A DNA stretch of 23,987 bases from an uncultured Collinsella sp. (GTDB taxonomy: Bacteria; Actinomycetota; Coriobacteriia; Coriobacteriales; Coriobacteriaceae): contig URYW01000019.1 in NCBI GenBank assembly GCA_900552145.1, positions 1 through 23,987 of the forward strand, written 5' to 3'. The notes beneath the pieces are model-generated. The model had not been told where the DNA came from and made no database searches. It worked only from the letters and a program-made list of their open reading frames with translations. This document shows, piece by piece, positions 22,330 through 23,987 of this stretch. Position 1 is the first letter of the stretch. The number at the start of each line of letters is the position of its first letter. The position numbers and the translations under genes were made by a program.

Positions 22330-23568
22330 ATGTCATATTGGGAAAGGCGTTCCATGCTACAAGTTTCTAACACCTCGTTTACAACGTCGGTTTCATCAAA
22401 CGCCATGGCCGTGGTGGACTATCTGTCCAAAAGCATGATGTCGGCGCTGCCGTTTATTGTCTGCGCGGCGTTGTTCCGCACCGTCGCTGTCATTATGGGC
22501 GAAGGCATGCTGGGCCTGTGGTCTGCCGATTCCGATATCTATCGCCTGTTCTACAGTTGGCTCTATAACGCCGGCTACTACTTTTTGCCCATTTATCTTG
22601 GTTGGGCGGCCGCCCGCCAGCTCGGTTGCTCGGAGCAGCTGGGCATGATGCTGGGCGGCGTATTGATTGCACCCGATTTACTCAAGCTTGTCGATGCCGC
22701 ATCGACGACGGGGGCATCGATGACTTCCGTGTATGGTCTGCTTCCTGCGCCGGTCAACGATTTCACGACGACTGTTTTTCCGGTTCTCATCTCGGTGCCC
22801 GTGCTATGGCGAGTGGAGTGTTTCTTTAAGCGCGTTATCCCTAAGGCCGTGGCGTTTTCGTTTGTTCCGTTTGCGACCTTGCTTGTCATGGTTCCGGTTT
22901 CGCTGTGCATTACGGCGCCGGCGGGCAGCTATCTGGGCATGCTGTTGGGCCAGCTTATGTTTATGCTTGGCAATTCCGGTGGCATTGTGTCGCTGCTCAC
23001 GCTCATGGGGCTTGCCGCAGGCTGGGAGTTCCTAAAGATCGCGGGCGTCAGCAACGTCGTCCTATCGCTCGCCTATGCGCAGTTTATGAGTGTGGGAACG
23101 GATTCGTGCATCCTGATCGCCGCGACGATGGCAACGTTCGCCGTTTGGGGCATGCCCTTTGGCGCGTCGCTTCGCGTTGCGGATAAGGACGAGAAGGCGC
23201 TCATGCTGGGCTATTCGATCTCGGGCGTGCTTGGTGGCGTAAGCGAGCCGGCGCTGTACGGTTGCGGCTTTAAATATGGCAGGTGCCTGACGTGCATGGC
23301 CATTGGCGGCGCCGTCGGAGGCCTTGTTGCGGCCGTGGGCCACGTTACGGCCTATACCATCGGCATGACGAATGTCCTCATGGTCATTGGCTTTGCCACG
23401 GGCGGCATCTCGAACCTGCTGTGGTGCTGCGCTGCCGGTGGTGTAGCATTCGCGATGTCTGCGGCGCTGAGCTACTGCTTTGGTGTGGTGCCGACGAAGG
23501 GGCAGACGACGGGGGACGGAGCCGATTCACCCGAAACCTCGAAGAGCGTGGCCGAAGTAAGCGCGTAA
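22330..23568 (+). CDS. orphan PTS EIIC-type membrane protein (glucose/beta-glucoside superfamily)
   Basis: A polytopic membrane protein of 412 residues from ATG 22330; ATG 22354, with GGAAAGG 6 nt upstream, is an equally plausible start. It resembles the EIIC domain of sugar phosphotransferase permeases: YYFLPIYLGWAAARQLG, FKRVIPKAVAF with a following hydrophobic stretch, and GVLGGVSEPALYG, which corresponds to the conserved G(I/V)(S/T)EP substrate motif. About ten hydrophobic segments are visible. No EIIB or EIIA domain is attached or encoded nearby. Two His residues I expect in this family, one in a HP motif after the first loop and one in a later GxH motif, seem replaced by Ala. The C-terminal 30 residues are hydrophilic. 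It lies 16 nt after accDA with no terminator between, so it is probably the last gene of the fab/acc transcript. Substrate unknown. Confidence 0.75.
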   Translation: MSYWERRSMLQVSNTSFTTSVSSNAMAVVDYLSKSMMSALPFIVCAALFRTVAVIMGEGMLGLWSADSDIYRLFYSWLYNAGYYFLPIYLGWAAARQLGCSEQLGMMLGGVLIAPDLLKLVDAASTTGASMTSVYGLLPAPVNDFTTTVFPVLISVPVLWRVECFFKRVIPKAVAFSFVPFATLLVMVPVSLCITAPAGSYLGMLLGQLMFMLGNSGGIVSLLTLMGLAAGWEFLKIAGVSNVVLSLAYAQFMSVGTDSCILIAATMATFAVWGMPFGASLRVADKDEKALMLGYSISGVLGGVSEPALYGCGFKYGRCLTCMAIGGAVGGLVAAVGHVTAYTIGMTNVLMVIGFATGGISNLLWCCAAGGVAFAMSAALSYCFGVVPTKGQTTGDGADSPETSKSVAEVSA

Positions 23569-23606
23569 ACCTGTGCGACACAAGGACGATTCCTTTGCCA
23601 TGCTCC

Positions 23607-23641
23607 AAGGCCGTGACCCGTGTGGGTCGCGGCCTTTTTTG
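23607..23641 (+). terminator. rho-independent terminator after the EIIC-like gene
   Basis: A 13-bp stem, AAGGCCGTGACCC at 23607-23619 with GGGTCGCGGCCTT at 23624-23636 (one G-U pair), a 4-nt loop and a T run ending near 23640. It is the first terminator seen after the fabH start, which suggests that fabH to the EIIC-like gene can form one transcript. Confidence 0.92.
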
Positions 23642-23666
23642 TATCTGGGGGACAAAGTGGCTACAC

Positions 23667-23672
23667 TACAAT
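23667..23672 (+). promoter_or_regulatory. possible -10 box for the cation-efflux gene
   Basis: TACAAT, within ACACTACAATCC, lies about 50 nt before the next gene and after the terminator. The region 17 nt upstream (TCTGGG) is a poor -35 box, so this is tentative. Confidence 0.3.
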
Positions 23673-23719
23673 CCGTTTGAGCAATAGATATATAGGTAGT
23701 ACCGTGGGGGCGGATGTAG

Positions 23720-23987
23720 ATGGTCGAGTGGATTGTTAAGCGTGCGCAGGGCGACCGTGCGCGCGTGGGCACGTTGACGGGCGTGGTGTGTATTCTCGCC
23801 AATGTGGCACTATGCGCTGCGAAGGGCGTAATTGGCGTGCTGTCGGGATCGGTTTCGATTGTGGCGGATGCCATGAACAACCTGTCCGATGCCAGCTCGA
23901 ACATCGTGAGCGTGCTGGGCTTTAAGCTGGCGAGCAAGCCGGCCGACCCCGAGCATCCTTACGGCCACGGTCGCTACGAGTATCTCT
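23720..23987 (+). CDS. cation diffusion facilitator family transporter, 5' part
   Basis: The frame from ATG 23720 is open to the window end (89 complete codons). It begins MVEWIVKRAQGDRARVG and runs into a hydrophobic first helix (LTGVVCILANVALCAAKGVI). The segment SIVADAMNNLSDASSNIV corresponds to helix II of the CDF family with its metal-binding Asp pair, and DPEHPYGHGRYEYL is the strongly conserved loop that follows. These proteins export Zn, Mn, Fe or Co in exchange for protons; the metal cannot be told from this fragment. It stands alone behind the terminator at 23607, on the same strand as the fab operon. Confidence 0.88.
   Translation, partial: MVEWIVKRAQGDRARVGTLTGVVCILANVALCAAKGVIGVLSGSVSIVADAMNNLSDASSNIVSVLGFKLASKPADPEHPYGHGRYEYL

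Overview
The window is high-GC DNA from an actinobacterium. Protein details (actinobacterial-type RpoB/RpoC, FabK as enoyl reductase, an AccD-AccA fusion) fit class Coriobacteriia best, most likely Collinsella or a close relative. That assignment is from memory of these families, not from a search. All recognisable genes except birA lie on the plus strand.

Region 1 (1-6430) is the 3' part of rpoB followed directly by complete rpoC and a strong terminator. RpoC carries a long C-terminal extension containing a helix-hairpin-helix segment that resembles the RNA polymerase alpha-subunit C-terminal domain. Region 2 (6431-8300) is a more AT-rich cassette: an ECF sigma factor behind its own ECF-type promoter, an overlapping gene for a single-pass membrane protein that is probably its anti-sigma factor, and a terminator. 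The cassette is bracketed by a 35-bp imperfect inverted repeat and sits between rpoC and the str operon. Region 3 (8300-8658) is non-coding and holds a second, much larger nested inverted repeat and the rpsL promoter.

Region 4 (8659-12127) is rpsL-rpsG-fusA-rpsJ closed by a 14-bp perfect-stem terminator. tuf is absent between fusA and rpsJ, and no other S10-operon genes follow rpsJ. S12 has Arg at position 88, where Lys is usual. Region 5 is birA on the minus strand, divergent from the fatty-acid operon across 176 bp that carry two copies of an 18-bp candidate operator.

Region 6 (13140-22313) is a nearly complete type II fatty-acid synthesis and acetyl-CoA carboxylase operon: fabH, acpP, fabK, fabD, fabG, fabF, accB, fabZ, accC and a fused accDA. 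BirA would biotinylate AccB; AccC and AccDA make malonyl-CoA; FabD would load malonyl onto AcpP; FabH starts the chain; and FabF, FabG, FabZ and FabK run the cycle. fabD is interrupted by an in-frame TGA that separates its catalytic Ser from its Arg and His. Region 7 is a PTS EIIC-like membrane protein with no EIIA or EIIB partner, in line with the operon and followed by a terminator, then the start of a cation diffusion facilitator transporter that runs off the window end.

Most notable: the fabD nonsense codon, the alpha-CTD-like domain on beta-prime, the repeat-bracketed sigma cassette, the nested inverted repeat before rpsL, the accDA fusion and the duplicated operator. No tRNA, rRNA, CRISPR array or recognisable transposase was seen.
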